Source: Oehlia diaphana
Lineage: Eukaryota; Glomeromycota; Glomeromycetes; Glomerales; Glomeraceae
Assembly: GCA_003833135.1 (NCBI GenBank)
Contig: QZLH01001243.1
Location: 7,331-37,167 of the forward strand
Length of the DNA: 29,837 bases
Direction: 5' to 3'
Shown here: piece after piece, positions 9,325-18,547 of the stretch
Position numbering within the stretch: position 1 is the stretch's first letter
How the letters are laid out: each line of letters begins with the position of its first letter
Program-made: the position numbers and the translations under genes
The notes under the pieces: model-generated
Seen by the model: only the letters and a program-made list of their open reading frames with translations
Databases searched by the model: none
Told to the model about the DNA's origin: nothing

Positions 9325-10767
9325 TTATAAAGTAAGATTATGTGCTACTTCACGAAGAAAATCTATTAGAGAATAAGAATCTCGATTATTAATTATCATC
9401 ATAATCCTATTTTCCCTATCGACCAACCTCTTTTTTTGCTTTGGCCGTCTCTCACCATGTGCAATACATTCAACTTGAACTTCAACTTCTTGCTGTCCCT
9501 TTTGCAATTCTCCAATGATTTTACAAACATCTCCATTTGCCTCTTCAATCAAGGTTTCCCAACGATGATGCCAGGCCTCCACAGCGTTTTCCGTTTGTAA
9601 GATTCCAAATTTTATTGTATCATAAACTGACCATAATGCTGGTGGAAATGGTGGCGAATCACGAGTCACATTACCATTCCGCATTTGTCGAATTATTCTT
9701 CCTAAAACATAGTTTTCTTCAAACCACTGAACTACTTCATTTGCCTCCTGAGGCATGATTGATTTTAGAATATCAAATGCGGCAGGAATTTCTTGTGGCG
9801 GTAAAAATGATAGTGCATATAGATGCCGCAACATGAGACTAAATTGTTCGTCATTTCCATATTTAATATCCAGTCCACAGTCTCGTATTTTTCGCCAGTA
9901 ATTTTGTCCTAGACGAAAAAAATATCCCTTACTAGTAATAGCTGGAAACTCGTAACGTGTTGAATTAATTACTGCTTGTTCAAAATCGGTAATTATGTAC
10001 GATGGTGCTAAATAGACACCATTTTCTTCAGCAAATTTTAATAAGTTATCGAATAATCGTCTATAAAGTTTCTCGGATTTAGATGTCATTAATACATACA
10101 CTAATGGAAGAACTCTTGAGTTATCATCATTGCCAACCGGTGCATAAATTGTAAATAATTGGTAAAAGATTGTCGAAACTATTTTAAATGCGCCGTCCGC
10201 AATCCAAAATATTGCTTGAGATAAATATTGAATATTATTTTTCGTGGTAAACATAAGAATTCGTTCTTGTTCATTAATATAATCTTTAACTAAAAAGTGT
10301 TCTCCATTTAATGTAACGCAAAGAGAAGCTGGAATATTAACTTCATCAATACTTTGTGGTTCTGGTGGTATTTCTATTTTTCTAATTCGAATAATTTTTT
10401 TACGGAGAGCGTTGTGTGATGGCATGTAAGGATGAACATCTTCTGAAATATTAATCATATGATTTTGAATAATATGCATAGGTTTTTCCCTAGTTTCACC
10501 AGCCTTTTTTTTGATTTCTGCAATGGCTTTTGCAACATTTGCACTGCTGGCTTGAGGTGCATGGTTATGGTCTCCAATTTTTTTAAGATAATGCAAACCA
10601 TTATTTAAAATAGTTGTAGCCCGACCTTTGCATCCTTCTAACTTTCTTTTTTCACAACACCAATAGAATTTGTCATCTCTATTTCTTTCTTTTACCATCA
10701 AATATCCACGAACATTTATTTTGTTGTGTCCTTTTTGCGATGGTATAATTTCACAAATCTCGTTCAT
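9325..10767 (-). CDS. FLYWCH zinc finger / MULE transposase-like protein, intact, 480 aa
   Basis: Single-exon gene encoding a Mutator-like (MULE) transposase-type protein, expected to bind DNA in the nucleus and cut and join transposon ends. Residues 13-70 form a FLYWCH-type zinc finger (FYWCCEKR with C37/C38, C46, then DHNHAP with H67 and H69). The MULE domain spans about 185-275: D191 in ADGAF and D261 in TDFEQA are the expected first two acidic residues. GYFFRLGQNYWRKI (281-294) is the next conserved block, and E397 in NAVEAWHHRW is the likely third. In most relatives the GYFFR block is GCxFH, so Cys and His of the C(2)H motif are replaced by Y282 and R285. The first ATG of the frame is used. 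No stops or shifts interrupt it and no terminal inverted repeats were found around it, so it could be a recently active copy that has lost its ends, a non-catalytic copy, or a co-opted host gene. Confidence 0.88.
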   Translation of the reverse strand: MNEICEIIPSQKGHNKINVRGYLMVKERNRDDKFYWCCEKRKLEGCKGRATTILNNGLHYLKKIGDHNHAPQASSANVAKAIAEIKKKAGETREKPMHIIQNHMINISEDVHPYMPSHNALRKKIIRIRKIEIPPEPQSIDEVNIPASLCVTLNGEHFLVKDYINEQERILMFTTKNNIQYLSQAIFWIADGAFKIVSTIFYQLFTIYAPVGNDDNSRVLPLVYVLMTSKSEKLYRRLFDNLLKFAEENGVYLAPSYIITDFEQAVINSTRYEFPAITSKGYFFRLGQNYWRKIRDCGLDIKYGNDEQFSLMLRHLYALSFLPPQEIPAAFDILKSIMPQEANEVVQWFEENYVLGRIIRQMRNGNVTRDSPPFPPALWSVYDTIKFGILQTENAVEAWHHRWETLIEEANGDVCKIIGELQKGQQEVEVQVECIAHGERRPKQKKRLVDRENRIMMIINNRDSYSLIDFLREVAHNLTL

Positions 10768-11566
10768 GTTTTTTGCAAATAGGTTTATAAAATCAAGCTC
10801 TTTTTGAAAATAAAATAATAATGTAAAAAAAAAAAAAAAAAGAGGAAGCTAACAATTTAACTCTTATATATTGTTTATTGTTAATTAGATCAACTGATGA
10901 TCGACATAATTTGGTGACCATCGGGAATTCAATGCATATTTGAACATGATCGTCGAGTTAATGCAGTTAATGCAAAGAGATTCGTAGAAAATTCGCTTTA
11001 ATTAAAGAGTCGATGTTTACGTCGATCATTTTTCGTAACGAAGCAGAAGTTGACAAACCCACGTGTTGATGAGAGTTAGATATTATTCATCTATATATAA
11101 ATTTTGAGTTGTCATTGGTTCAATATCTTCGCATACAATACACTTTTGAATCGATTTTATATTGATTTTTGTATTAGAGGGGTGAATTCTGCGTGAGGTA
11201 ACAACCTCAAAATAATGTCAACAAAAGCTGCAGTATGTATTTTCACTTATATTACACCCCTTATCGAATTTTCTATATATGTATATATGTATATTTATAT
11301 GTATATATATATATATATTAGATTAAATATTATTTTAATCATTCCATTGAACAATGAAATACGATCATGTTGATCCAAATTAGATTATTAGACAATTAAA
11401 AAACAAAACTTTCTCTATGGATTCAATAAAAATAAAAGATTATTAAAATTTGGGTTTTAGGTAAAAAAATAATAATAATAGGTTTTTCCAAATTGGGTTT
11501 TCGGGAAATTTATTTCATATGCAAAATATATTCTTTAATTAAATAATATCCAAATTTGGTATTAAT
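10768..11566. other. Intergenic stretch with a promoter-like segment
   Basis: 5' flank of the minus-strand transposase-like gene, including a 17-nt A run near 10824-10840. The plus strand has a promoter-like segment at 11089-11233 (separate entry). A (TA)n-rich microsatellite lies at about 11272-11320. No other gene is supported. Confidence 0.45.
11089..11233 (+). promoter_or_regulatory. Candidate promoter, leader hairpin and short first exon
   Basis: CTATATATAAAT (about 11090-11101) is a good TATA-type box. About 100 bp downstream, TGAGGT-AACA-ACCTCA (11194-11209) can form a small hairpin. It is followed by ATG at 11215, which opens MSTKAA and then meets GTATGT, a strong 5' splice site, at 11233. 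This is the usual look of a gene start with a very short first exon in this kind of genome. No convincing downstream exons on the plus strand were found, so it may be an orphan or chance promoter. Confidence 0.25.
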
Positions 11567-11911
11567 TCATTCCTTAGAATTCCATCCTTTTCTATTGACA
11601 AGACCACATGCTTGTTGATGAATATCATGCGGGAATTCCTTACGGAACCAAAGACAAAAAAACACACAAAATTGTCACAATTTTTCCAAATAATATTTAC
11701 CCTTTTAAATAAAAATATATAACTAGTCAAATAGAATTTGAGGTGATAACTAACTTAATTCTTCTTCTTTTTGAACCTTGTAGTACAAGATCTCATTTAA
11801 TGGTCTATCCTCATTACATTTGTTAGCTGTTGGAGGGTCGCAAGGTTGAGTTCTCCTACCTATCATAGATTTGTTCGTAGGATACAAGATCTTTTTATTG
11901 CAACAATGCAT
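11567..11911 (-). pseudogene. Broken coding fragment of unrecognised family
   Basis: Two minus-strand blocks look genuinely coding. The first, 11911 down to 11750, is a 53-residue frame (MHCCNKKILYPTNKS..., then RRTQPCDPPTANKCNEDRPL) ending in TAG. The second, 11653 down to 11567, reads LWFRKEFPHDIHQQACG and on to a TGA in another frame. Their polar, Cys/Pro-rich composition is unlike the surrounding spurious F/I/Y/N frames. They are probably parts of one former gene or transposon protein split by frameshifts, though an intron is also possible. The 63-codon frame at 11539-11730 overlaps the second block in a different frame and looks less protein-like. No family is recognised. Confidence 0.45.
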
Positions 11912-13629
11912 TAATACAATAACATTCGTTTTATAATTAAACGTTATAATTTATTAAAGACCAAATAGAGACGACAAGGAATCAAAAAAAAAAAATATCT
12001 GTTGCATTTAGGATTTCACATTAGTAATAGTGATAAGCATATATAGAAATTAAGATCAGCAGGTTATAAATTTTTTGATAAAATGCGTTTCATCGGAGTT
12101 TGACTATATCTAGATTTCAAAACCAACTTTTTTTAAGCCCATACAAAAGAAATAATAATATGTGACCGGTTTATTCTATTTATTTGGCAAAAATCGGCAA
12201 TTAAGGTGGGTTTATTTTGCTCGGAAATAATTTTATAAATTCACATGTATCGTAGATCATAATAAAGTATATTTCATATACCTAGCCTTCTCACATAAGC
12301 TGAAAAGATAAGCTATAATTCCTTAGATAATTATTATATTTTTTTCCTGATAGTTAATAGTGAAAAAAGGATGTCAGCTGATCAAAAGAATATTTCGAAA
12401 AGTGACATACTGTACCTTTCGGAGTGCTCCGCTCATAAAGACTACGCATAGTATTGCCGCTTCATCCTATCACAGGACTGTAGCAAAAACTAGTGCCTCC
12501 ATGATTACTACACTTCTTCAACTCGCGCATAGAACAACTATACCGCTCACCCAAACACTACCATCACCATCATCGCTTAATAATGGAAAAAGGATTAATG
12601 TAGACAAAACATTTGATTAGATCTAATCTAGTAGAAGAATTTGTATATTAGCGTAAGAGTTAGATAGGGATATATTTATTAATTAAATTAGCATAAACAT
12701 TTAAAACAGACCAGCGGCACTTATTCTCAACTAGCCTATCCAATAAATTAAATTGATCGATAAATTCTGATCGGTTAACCTAATGCTGGCAGAAATTATC
12801 AAATTACGGGCAAATTCACTACACATCGATCGATTACATGTGATCAATTAAACAAATCATACAAAGAACTAGTTTAAGGCTGCAATGAGGCGAGAGTTAT
12901 TGTACCAAGTGATAATTGTTCGATATTCTCCAACTTTGTCAAAGTTTAAGTTTTAAAAATTCAGTAGCATTTTATTATATATAGATCTAATAATTCAAAA
13001 AAAGAGAATTGATTGATGTTACGAATTACAGTCTGGTAAAAAGTGATCGGAAATTTACTATGAGAAATATTTTTCTCTTAAGTAGTTTATTAATAAATTT
13101 TTGTATTATAATGCGTGCCTAATCGAAATATCAACTTTTTATTATATCTTTTTTTATTTTTAAATAAAAATTTTATTGAATAATTAAAATGTCATTAATA
13201 TATTAATAGTATGACTTCTAATTTTTTTTTAAAAAAAAAAAAATTAGTAACGCATGCGTTCATAATTCTTAATTACTCCTAGCGAATCTTTATCCGTTCC
13301 AATCATATTAAATTTGTGATTAAAAAACACTTCTTACTATTTCCCATAATTTAGTTTTATCTGGAAAAACCCGAGATGGCTCTTGACAAATCTTTACAAA
13401 ATTAACGTTAATTCTTCTAATTATAATCTTTTTATCTTCATCATTTCTCTTCACATATTCATTTTTCTAATTCAACAATCGAATGATATTAAATTTCTTG
13501 TATTGATTCTTGATTACATTTACATATCACGTATGTTTCCATGTTTTAATATCATTATTAGTTAATGATATATTTTGATCGTTATATTATCATCTGCGAG
13601 CGTCACATTGATATTCTTCAACTAACATT
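11912..13629. other. Gene-poor stretch; one GC-richer open frame
   Basis: 12360-12620 (plus) is GC-richer than its surroundings and has an 86-codon frame rich in S/T/H (RSAPLIKTTHSIAASSYHRT...). It lacks an ATG in good context and any known motif, and all three plus frames and one minus frame are partly open there, so strand and frame are uncertain. A T9-A13 palindrome lies at 13222-13243. The 60-codon frame at 13383-13565 is low-complexity. Nothing else is supported. Confidence 0.4.
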
Positions 13630-14080
13630 CTACGAATGATAGCTCTTGTTATCCAATCTTTTCCGTTCACTATTGGTATTAATGAAACATGTGATGACCT
13701 CAATAACCCTTTTGTCACATATTAAATTTAACATTACGTTATTTTCAACTAACAACCATACCATTATAATAATGTGTAAAATCGCACGTATTAAATCATC
13801 ATCATCTATTAGAGCTATTGATCTTATTTTAATATTTGTACTTCTGTAACGATCATGAATATTAAACGTTGTCACATAATCACGGCTTATATTCCTTCCC
13901 TCTATTATCTTCTACTCGACCCACTAATTTATATCAATTATTCCTTACGTCATCAGGTAATATATTACTATTATTCTTTAATAAATCTATTAACCTATTA
14001 TTTGCATCTATCACCTGATCAATAGCATCAATACGTTAATTGGGTGAATTATCTAAATCTATATCATACTTGGGATCCAT
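13630..14080 (-). pseudogene. Decayed coding remnant next to the LINE
   Basis: On the minus strand an ATG at 14080 opens MDPKYDIDLDNSPN, then a TAA, then RIDAIDQVIDANNRLIDLL..., then a TGA, ending at 13880 in frame. The reading continues in another frame as YVTTFNIHDRYRSTNIKIRS... to 13630. The acidic, Ile/Asp-rich sequence is clearly protein-like; both internal stops could derive from CAA or CGA codons by single C-to-T changes. It lies about 40-80 bp beyond the last recognisable LINE segment on the same strand. It may be the LINE C-terminus, another open frame of that element, or an adjacent gene. The family is not recognised. Confidence 0.5.
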
Positions 14081-14331
14081 CTTTATTACTTATCATATCA
14101 TGTTCACATATTTTAATATTTTCTTTGCTCAAAATTTAACGCGTCCCCTATATAACCTGTAAATCGTATATATTTTTAAGACCATATATGTCATCTAAAT
14201 ATCACTCCAGACAGCTGATACTCAATTCTCGGTATAATCACAATATTCCACACCGCTATTATCTGGTTCTATTATCTGTATATCACTCAATCTTTGCCTT
14301 ATCAATGATTTGTTTAATTCTACGAACATAG

Positions 14332-14463
14332 GGTATCGCCGAAAGCCATTTCGCCGAAAAATAATCTCTGGCCGAGTTATTTATAATTTTGCATAATGTT
14401 GGCCCTATTTTTCGGCGAAACGTCCTTTCGGCGAAACGGCTTTCGGCGAAATGTACCGTAACC
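14332..14463 (-). mobile_element. Short foldback element, copy 1 (132 bp)
   Basis: Both arms are made of the core TTTCGSCGAAA in opposite orientation: TCGCCGAAAGCCATTTCGCC at the left, and three TTTCGGCGAAA units at the right. Its end GGTTACGGTACATTTCGCC (minus strand) is identical to the start of copy 2 at 14730, and its other end, GATACC, also matches copy 2. It is therefore a deletion derivative of the same family with almost no interior, inserted in opposite orientation in the LINE. It happens to remain open in the minus frame that spans it (14283-14540). No target duplication was identified. Confidence 0.65.
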
Positions 14464-14729
14464 GATTTATCGTATCTGAAATAAAATCCCAAGTATCTAT
14501 TACCTTCCACATTATTAATTTTATTTAATTGTCTCACCATCTATTTTTAATTCCTTATCAATCCTATTTATTTTGATTAATTCATATTTTTAACGTTCGC
14601 TTGAATATCATTGATCTTAAAAAATTCATGACATATTTTAATCATCCTTTCCCTTTCTTTATTTCTCGCAATTAATGTCGTGTCATCCATAAAAGCTGTA
14701 GCATTCACTATTATCTCCTTATGAATACT

Positions 14730-15501
14730 GGTTACGGTACATTTCGCCGAAGCCATTTCGCCAAAGGGATGTTTCGCCGAAGGGACGTTTCGTCGAAGGG
14801 ACGTTTCGTCGAAAATGATAGAAATGATAGCGATTATTACTTTTATAAAAATATTAATCGCGCAATGAAAATAAAAAATATTTTTATTTATTAAATTACA
14901 TCAGGAACCTTTAATAGATATTCTGATTTACACTCGAATATACAAATAACAAATGTACAAAATAAATCTTTGACGTTGAATAATATCTTCGATTTTTGAT
15001 TGAGTACTTTAATAATATTTTCATTTTCTAGTTTCTATTTACATTCTTTTGCCACGTCACTTATTTTTGCAATAAGAATAAAAATTAAATAAACGTTTTT
15101 ATTTTTAAGTGTCTTTTCTTCTATGATATAATCACTTTAACATTCAAGTAACTGATATTAATTGTTAAGCAATAAATAAATAACTTTATTTTCCCGAAAA
15201 CATTTATTCAGTAAAAAATAATTAATATATTATAAACAACAAGACAAATTTAATAAAAATTAGCTAATTCAAATATTTTCTAGAAAAGATTTCGTCATGC
15301 ATTAAGTATAAAAACAATAAAATAAACAAATGCAAATGTAATAATAAATGTTTCGGCAAATGTCCATTCGGCGAAATGGCTTTGGCGAAATGTTCATTCG
15401 GCGAAATAATCATTCGGCAAAATGTTCATTTGGCGAAACAACCCTTCGCGTTACTTCGGCGAAACATTCCTTCGTCAAAACGGCTTTCATGTCCTGATAC
15501 C
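14730..15501 (+). mobile_element. Foldback element with inverted arrays of a 16-17-bp repeat (772 bp)
   Basis: The left arm (14730-14816) begins GGTTACGGTACATTTCGCC and holds about five units like TTTCGYCGAAGGGACG. The right arm (15348-15501) holds about eight inverted units like CATTCGGCGAAATG and ends GATACC. The middle 530 bp is AT-rich and non-coding. Arms built from tandem subrepeats in inverted orientation are the hallmark of foldback (FB)-type elements. It lies inside the LINE at 14118-16247. No transposase and no clear target duplication are seen. Frames crossing the right arm (15376-15612 plus; end of 15426-15758 minus) are by-products. Confidence 0.7.
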
Positions 15502-15852
15502 AACTTAATTACGTCTATCATTATAACTTCTTTAATTTTATTATATATATTTACCGCTTTCAATATTTTAACCCCTGTGCTTTTATATTTTCGTTCCAGA
15601 AAAAAAAATTGATTCTTAGATATACTCGTATCTCTTTCCCTAATTAAAATTTTCCACGCTTTATTCTTAATATAAGTAACAATCCCAACTATTTTGTTAA
15701 TAATTCTGATCTGTTGTTCAAGTTTGTTAAATTCTTTAAGTTTTATATTTAAATTCACTTCATCTTCTGATCTATTATCTAAGTTGTTGATTCTTTTCTT
15801 ACTTATTTCTAAAATTTGGCCACGTTCTTCTTTAAAAATCTTAATTATACTA

Positions 15853-16138
15853 CCCTATAAAAAAAGTAGATACGTTTTTTATACTGAAAGATACGTTATG
15901 TGTACTGAGATATACGTCTAGATACGTCTAGATACGTTTTGAGATACGGAAAAATGCACAATTCCGTATCTTGCAAGACACGTTTTGTATACGGAGACAC
16001 TGAAAAAACGTATCATGCGAGATACGGAATTGTGCATTTTTCCGTATCTCAAAACGTATCTAGACGTATCTAGACGTATCTCTCAGTATACAAAACGTAT
16101 CTTTCAGTATAAAAAACGTATCTACTTTTTTTATAGGG
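15853..16138. mobile_element. MITE/foldback element, 286 bp, CTA target duplication
   Basis: Almost the whole element is one inverted repeat: CCCTATAAAAAAAGTAGATA at the left is the reverse complement of the right end. The arms stay paired for about 130 bp with few mismatches, leaving a loop of some 15-25 nt near 15985-16005. GATACG recurs at least five times per arm. CTA flanks both ends (15850-15852 and 16139-16141). Deleting the element plus one CTA restores the minus-strand LINE frame exactly (NKENAWN joined to SIIKIFKEERG), which proves the insertion boundaries. It has no coding capacity; the 62-codon frame at 15985-16173 is a by-product. Confidence 0.9.
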
Positions 16139-16247
16139 CTATTCCACGCATTTTCCTTATTGTCCAAATTTAGATCAATGTCTTCTATTAATCTATTTTC
16201 TACTCTTTCTGCAATTTCTTTATCCGTTAATTGTCTTTCTTCTTTCT

Positions 16248-16856
16248 GTTATTAGCTCGTATATACATTTATGGGTTTTTGTATTTAATGTTTTCTTTGA
16301 TCATAATCGTCGCTATCAATATTTTATGATCAGTTTGTAGATTGTTTTCTTTTATAATTTCATGCTATAGCAAGTAATTATGATTTCTGAATGGTCTAAA
16401 GTTGACCACAAACTAACTAAATAACTCACCCGTAAAGAAATTCATTCAAATTTTAGCGTTATAATTAAATAGAAATATATAAAACATTACGCACCCATTA
16501 AATAAAAATAATATCATATATTGTATGGAGAAAAATCCGTAATAACAAATTTAAATATGAAAAGTTGCTAATGAATTTTTTAAAATAATCACTTAAAATG
16601 ATCCTTATTATCGGTCGGTATTCTCCGATTGTAATATTGTGTCCGATTTCAAATCGGACTACTGAATCAATGTGTAAAACTAGAAATACAGGAAAAATTA
16701 TTCAAATTATTTAAATAAATAACAAAGAAAAAAATTCAAGAGAAGGAAGAAAAATGACGTAAAGAGCAAGAAAAGGAAATTGAACATTAGCAAGGACTTT
16801 TATGATTCATTCCTACGAAAAATAAATAACCGGAATATGTCAGCGAAAATTTCCGA
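16248..16856. other. Gene-free stretch with one perfect palindrome
   Basis: AT-rich sequence upstream of the LINE relic. GTCCGATTT-C-AAATCGGAC at 16641-16659 is a perfect 9-bp inverted repeat around one base. Nothing else is supported. Confidence 0.5.
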
Positions 16857-17330
16857 AATAAGTCCAATTATAAAATCTGCACGTCCGAAAAATGTCCATT
16901 TTTTTTTTTATCTGTCCTAAATTGTCCTGAACCTTGGTATGTCCTAAATTCTTCAAATTGGACAAATTCCGAACAGATCGACAGGACAAATTCCGGGACA
17001 TAAAATCAAATCCAGACAAATTCCGGACAATGAAAAAAAAAATTCAGAAAAATCTTGGACAGTATTTCTAAAAAAGGATAAATAATTTAATTAATTTTCA
17101 CAAAAAAATGCAAAAATACCAAAACTAGTAGTCAAAACCTTTATTGACATCCTAAGAAAATAGGCAAAAGTGCTATTATTGAAAGACTGCGCAAGTGATG
17201 ATCATCATAGGCCTTAAATGAAAATCCAAAACGTGATCGTTTCCAGAAGTTTTCTGGATACCCGGAATTTGTGCATTATATTTCGGACAATTACAAAGCA
17301 TTTTTCTGGACACATTTTTTTCGTAAGACA
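16857..17330. repeat. Dispersed GGACAAATTCCGG / TGTCC repeat block
   Basis: The words GGACAAATTCCG, GACAAATTCCGG, CGGACAAT and their complements TGTCCTAAATT and TGTCCAATTTT-like forms occur about a dozen times in both orientations, most densely at 16905-17040. The arrangement could be an old inverted-repeat element degraded into short words; no clear ends were found. Not coding. Confidence 0.45.
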
Positions 17331-17380
17331 TTTAAAAAAAAAAAAATGAAAAAATCCTAAATACTATCATGAAATTTTTT

Positions 17381-17933
17381 AGGTAGATCGGTCCACGTAA
17401 TATTATATGGATTCCATACATTCCATATATTCTACGTAGAATTTTGTGGATGGAAAAAATTTCCTGATGAGGTTATAATATTACTATATTTTAATAAGAA
17501 AAATTGTCCGCTATATTTAATCAAAGTGCTGAAATTATGCTGCAGTAAAGTGAAAGAAAAATACATAGTATAGAACATTTAAAAAGCCTAGTGCGTTATA
17601 GCTAATTAAAAATACACTTATTTAAATTAAAAAATACGGTATGAACTTTTAATTTTAAAAATTCGGCTATATTATCAAATAATAATAATAATAAACAAAA
17701 ATTAGTATAAATAAGAATCGTCCTATTTACAGACCTATCATATTCATCGACTTAAATAAAATTCACAATATCAAATATTATGGAAATATGTGAAAATCTG
17801 AGTACTAGTTCCAAATTTTCTAAATACCCCGTGGACAAAACGATATTTGAAATATGTGGATCCATACAAGATATGTGAGAATGTATGGAAATTCCACATA
17901 TTTCTGAACTAATCTATATGGAACGATTTACCT
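17381..17933. mobile_element. Inverted-repeat element, about 553 bp
   Basis: AGGTAGATCGGTCCACGTAA at the left and AGGTAAATCGTTCCATATAG from the right (opposite strand) match over about 19 bp. Both subterminal regions are rich in TCCATACATTC / CCATATATTC words in inverted orientation. The interior has no coding frame. The target duplication is not clear, so the superfamily is unassigned. Confidence 0.5.
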
Positions 17934-18213
17934 TGATGTTGTATTTCGGAATTTTCGATTTCGATGATCAACCATTCCGATGTGCAGATTAAAAAATGTT
18001 TCCGAAAAAAATTTTCTTTGGTTAAAACCGTATTATTATTGCTAATAATTCATAACAGAAAATAAATTTTTTATTATCATAAATTGACAAATTATACTAT
18101 CCATTTACTACTCCGTTTCAAGTTGGTGAAAAAAACGCCAAATATAAATACAATAATAATGCATAATGCTCAATACCTTTATTTCTTTGGCTGCGAATAT
18201 TTTATGTGAAAAG

Positions 18214-18522
18214 GAAGAATTGAATTATGCCGCTGCCCAATAAATTTTGGCCATGGCGATATTCTCAATTAAATACATATTAGTAATTTTTCCAAACAGG
18301 AGTAATAGATTATGCAGAGTTTCAGAAAAATCAGCGATTTAATTAATACAATTACAAAAGATATTCTTGTTCAATATTGGTCTAACACATCAAAGGCTAC
18401 GGCAACACAATTACATAAGCTTTTACCTGTTCTAATTTGGCAACTTTGAAAGAATGCGATAGCGTAAATGCGGGAGTAATAAATCCAAATAACCATGTGT
18501 CTCCTTATCTTCCAAAAAGGTA
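18214..18522 (+). pseudogene. Coding fragment of an unrecognised gene
   Basis: An ATG at 18314 opens 44 codons (MQSFRKISDLINTITKDILV...) ending LIWQL and TGA at 18448. In the +2 shifted frame the text continues as SNLATLKECDSVNAGVINPN... to AAAAAG|GTAAAT at 18521, a good 5' splice site. CCAAACAG just upstream (about 18299) is an acceptor-like site, and MPLPNKFWPWRYSQLNTY (ATG at 18228) is a further plausible block. The composition is mixed and protein-like, unlike the surroundings. One frameshift interrupts it, so it is probably a relic, unless sequencing error or an unrecognised intron explains the shift. The family is not recognised. Confidence 0.4.
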
Positions 18523-18547
18523 AATAATAATAATAATAATAATAATA
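18523..18547. repeat. (AAT)n microsatellite
   Basis: About eight AAT units directly after the GTAAAT donor-like site of the coding fragment. Confidence 0.85.

Larger units (their letters stand above)
14118..16247 (-). pseudogene. Non-LTR retrotransposon (LINE) relic with three insertions
   Basis: Read on the minus strand from 16247: a charged linker region (KEERQLTDKEIAERVENRLI..., LEISKKRINNLDNRSEDE, IKNKAWKILIRERDTS) of the kind found between endonuclease and reverse transcriptase. Then comes the palm motif AFMDDTTLIA (14676-14695, YADD-box equivalent), then RYLGFYFRYDKS (about 14475-14510), then WNIVIIPRIEYQLSGVIF (about 14194-14253) and IYGLKNIYDLQ (14157-14189) as in LINE C-terminal thumb regions. 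Frameshifts and stops separate the blocks, and the fingers/early palm part (first catalytic Asp) is missing. A MITE (15853-16138) and two foldback elements (14730-15501, 14332-14463) sit inside. Not functional. Confidence 0.75.

Noticed and set aside
9537..9758. 73-codon plus-strand frame opposite the transposase-like gene
   Set aside because: Shadow frame of the strongly supported minus-strand gene.
14283..14540. 85-codon minus-strand frame as an intact gene
   Set aside because: It is a chimera of LINE sequence on both sides of foldback copy 1, which happens to stay open.
15376..15612. 78-codon plus-strand frame
   Set aside because: It is the translation of the right-arm repeats of foldback copy 2 and antisense LINE sequence.
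15985..16173. 62-codon plus-strand frame and a possible CRISPR-like repeat array
   Set aside because: The GATACG/CGTATC repeats belong to the two arms of an inverted-repeat transposon; there are no uniform repeats with unique spacers.
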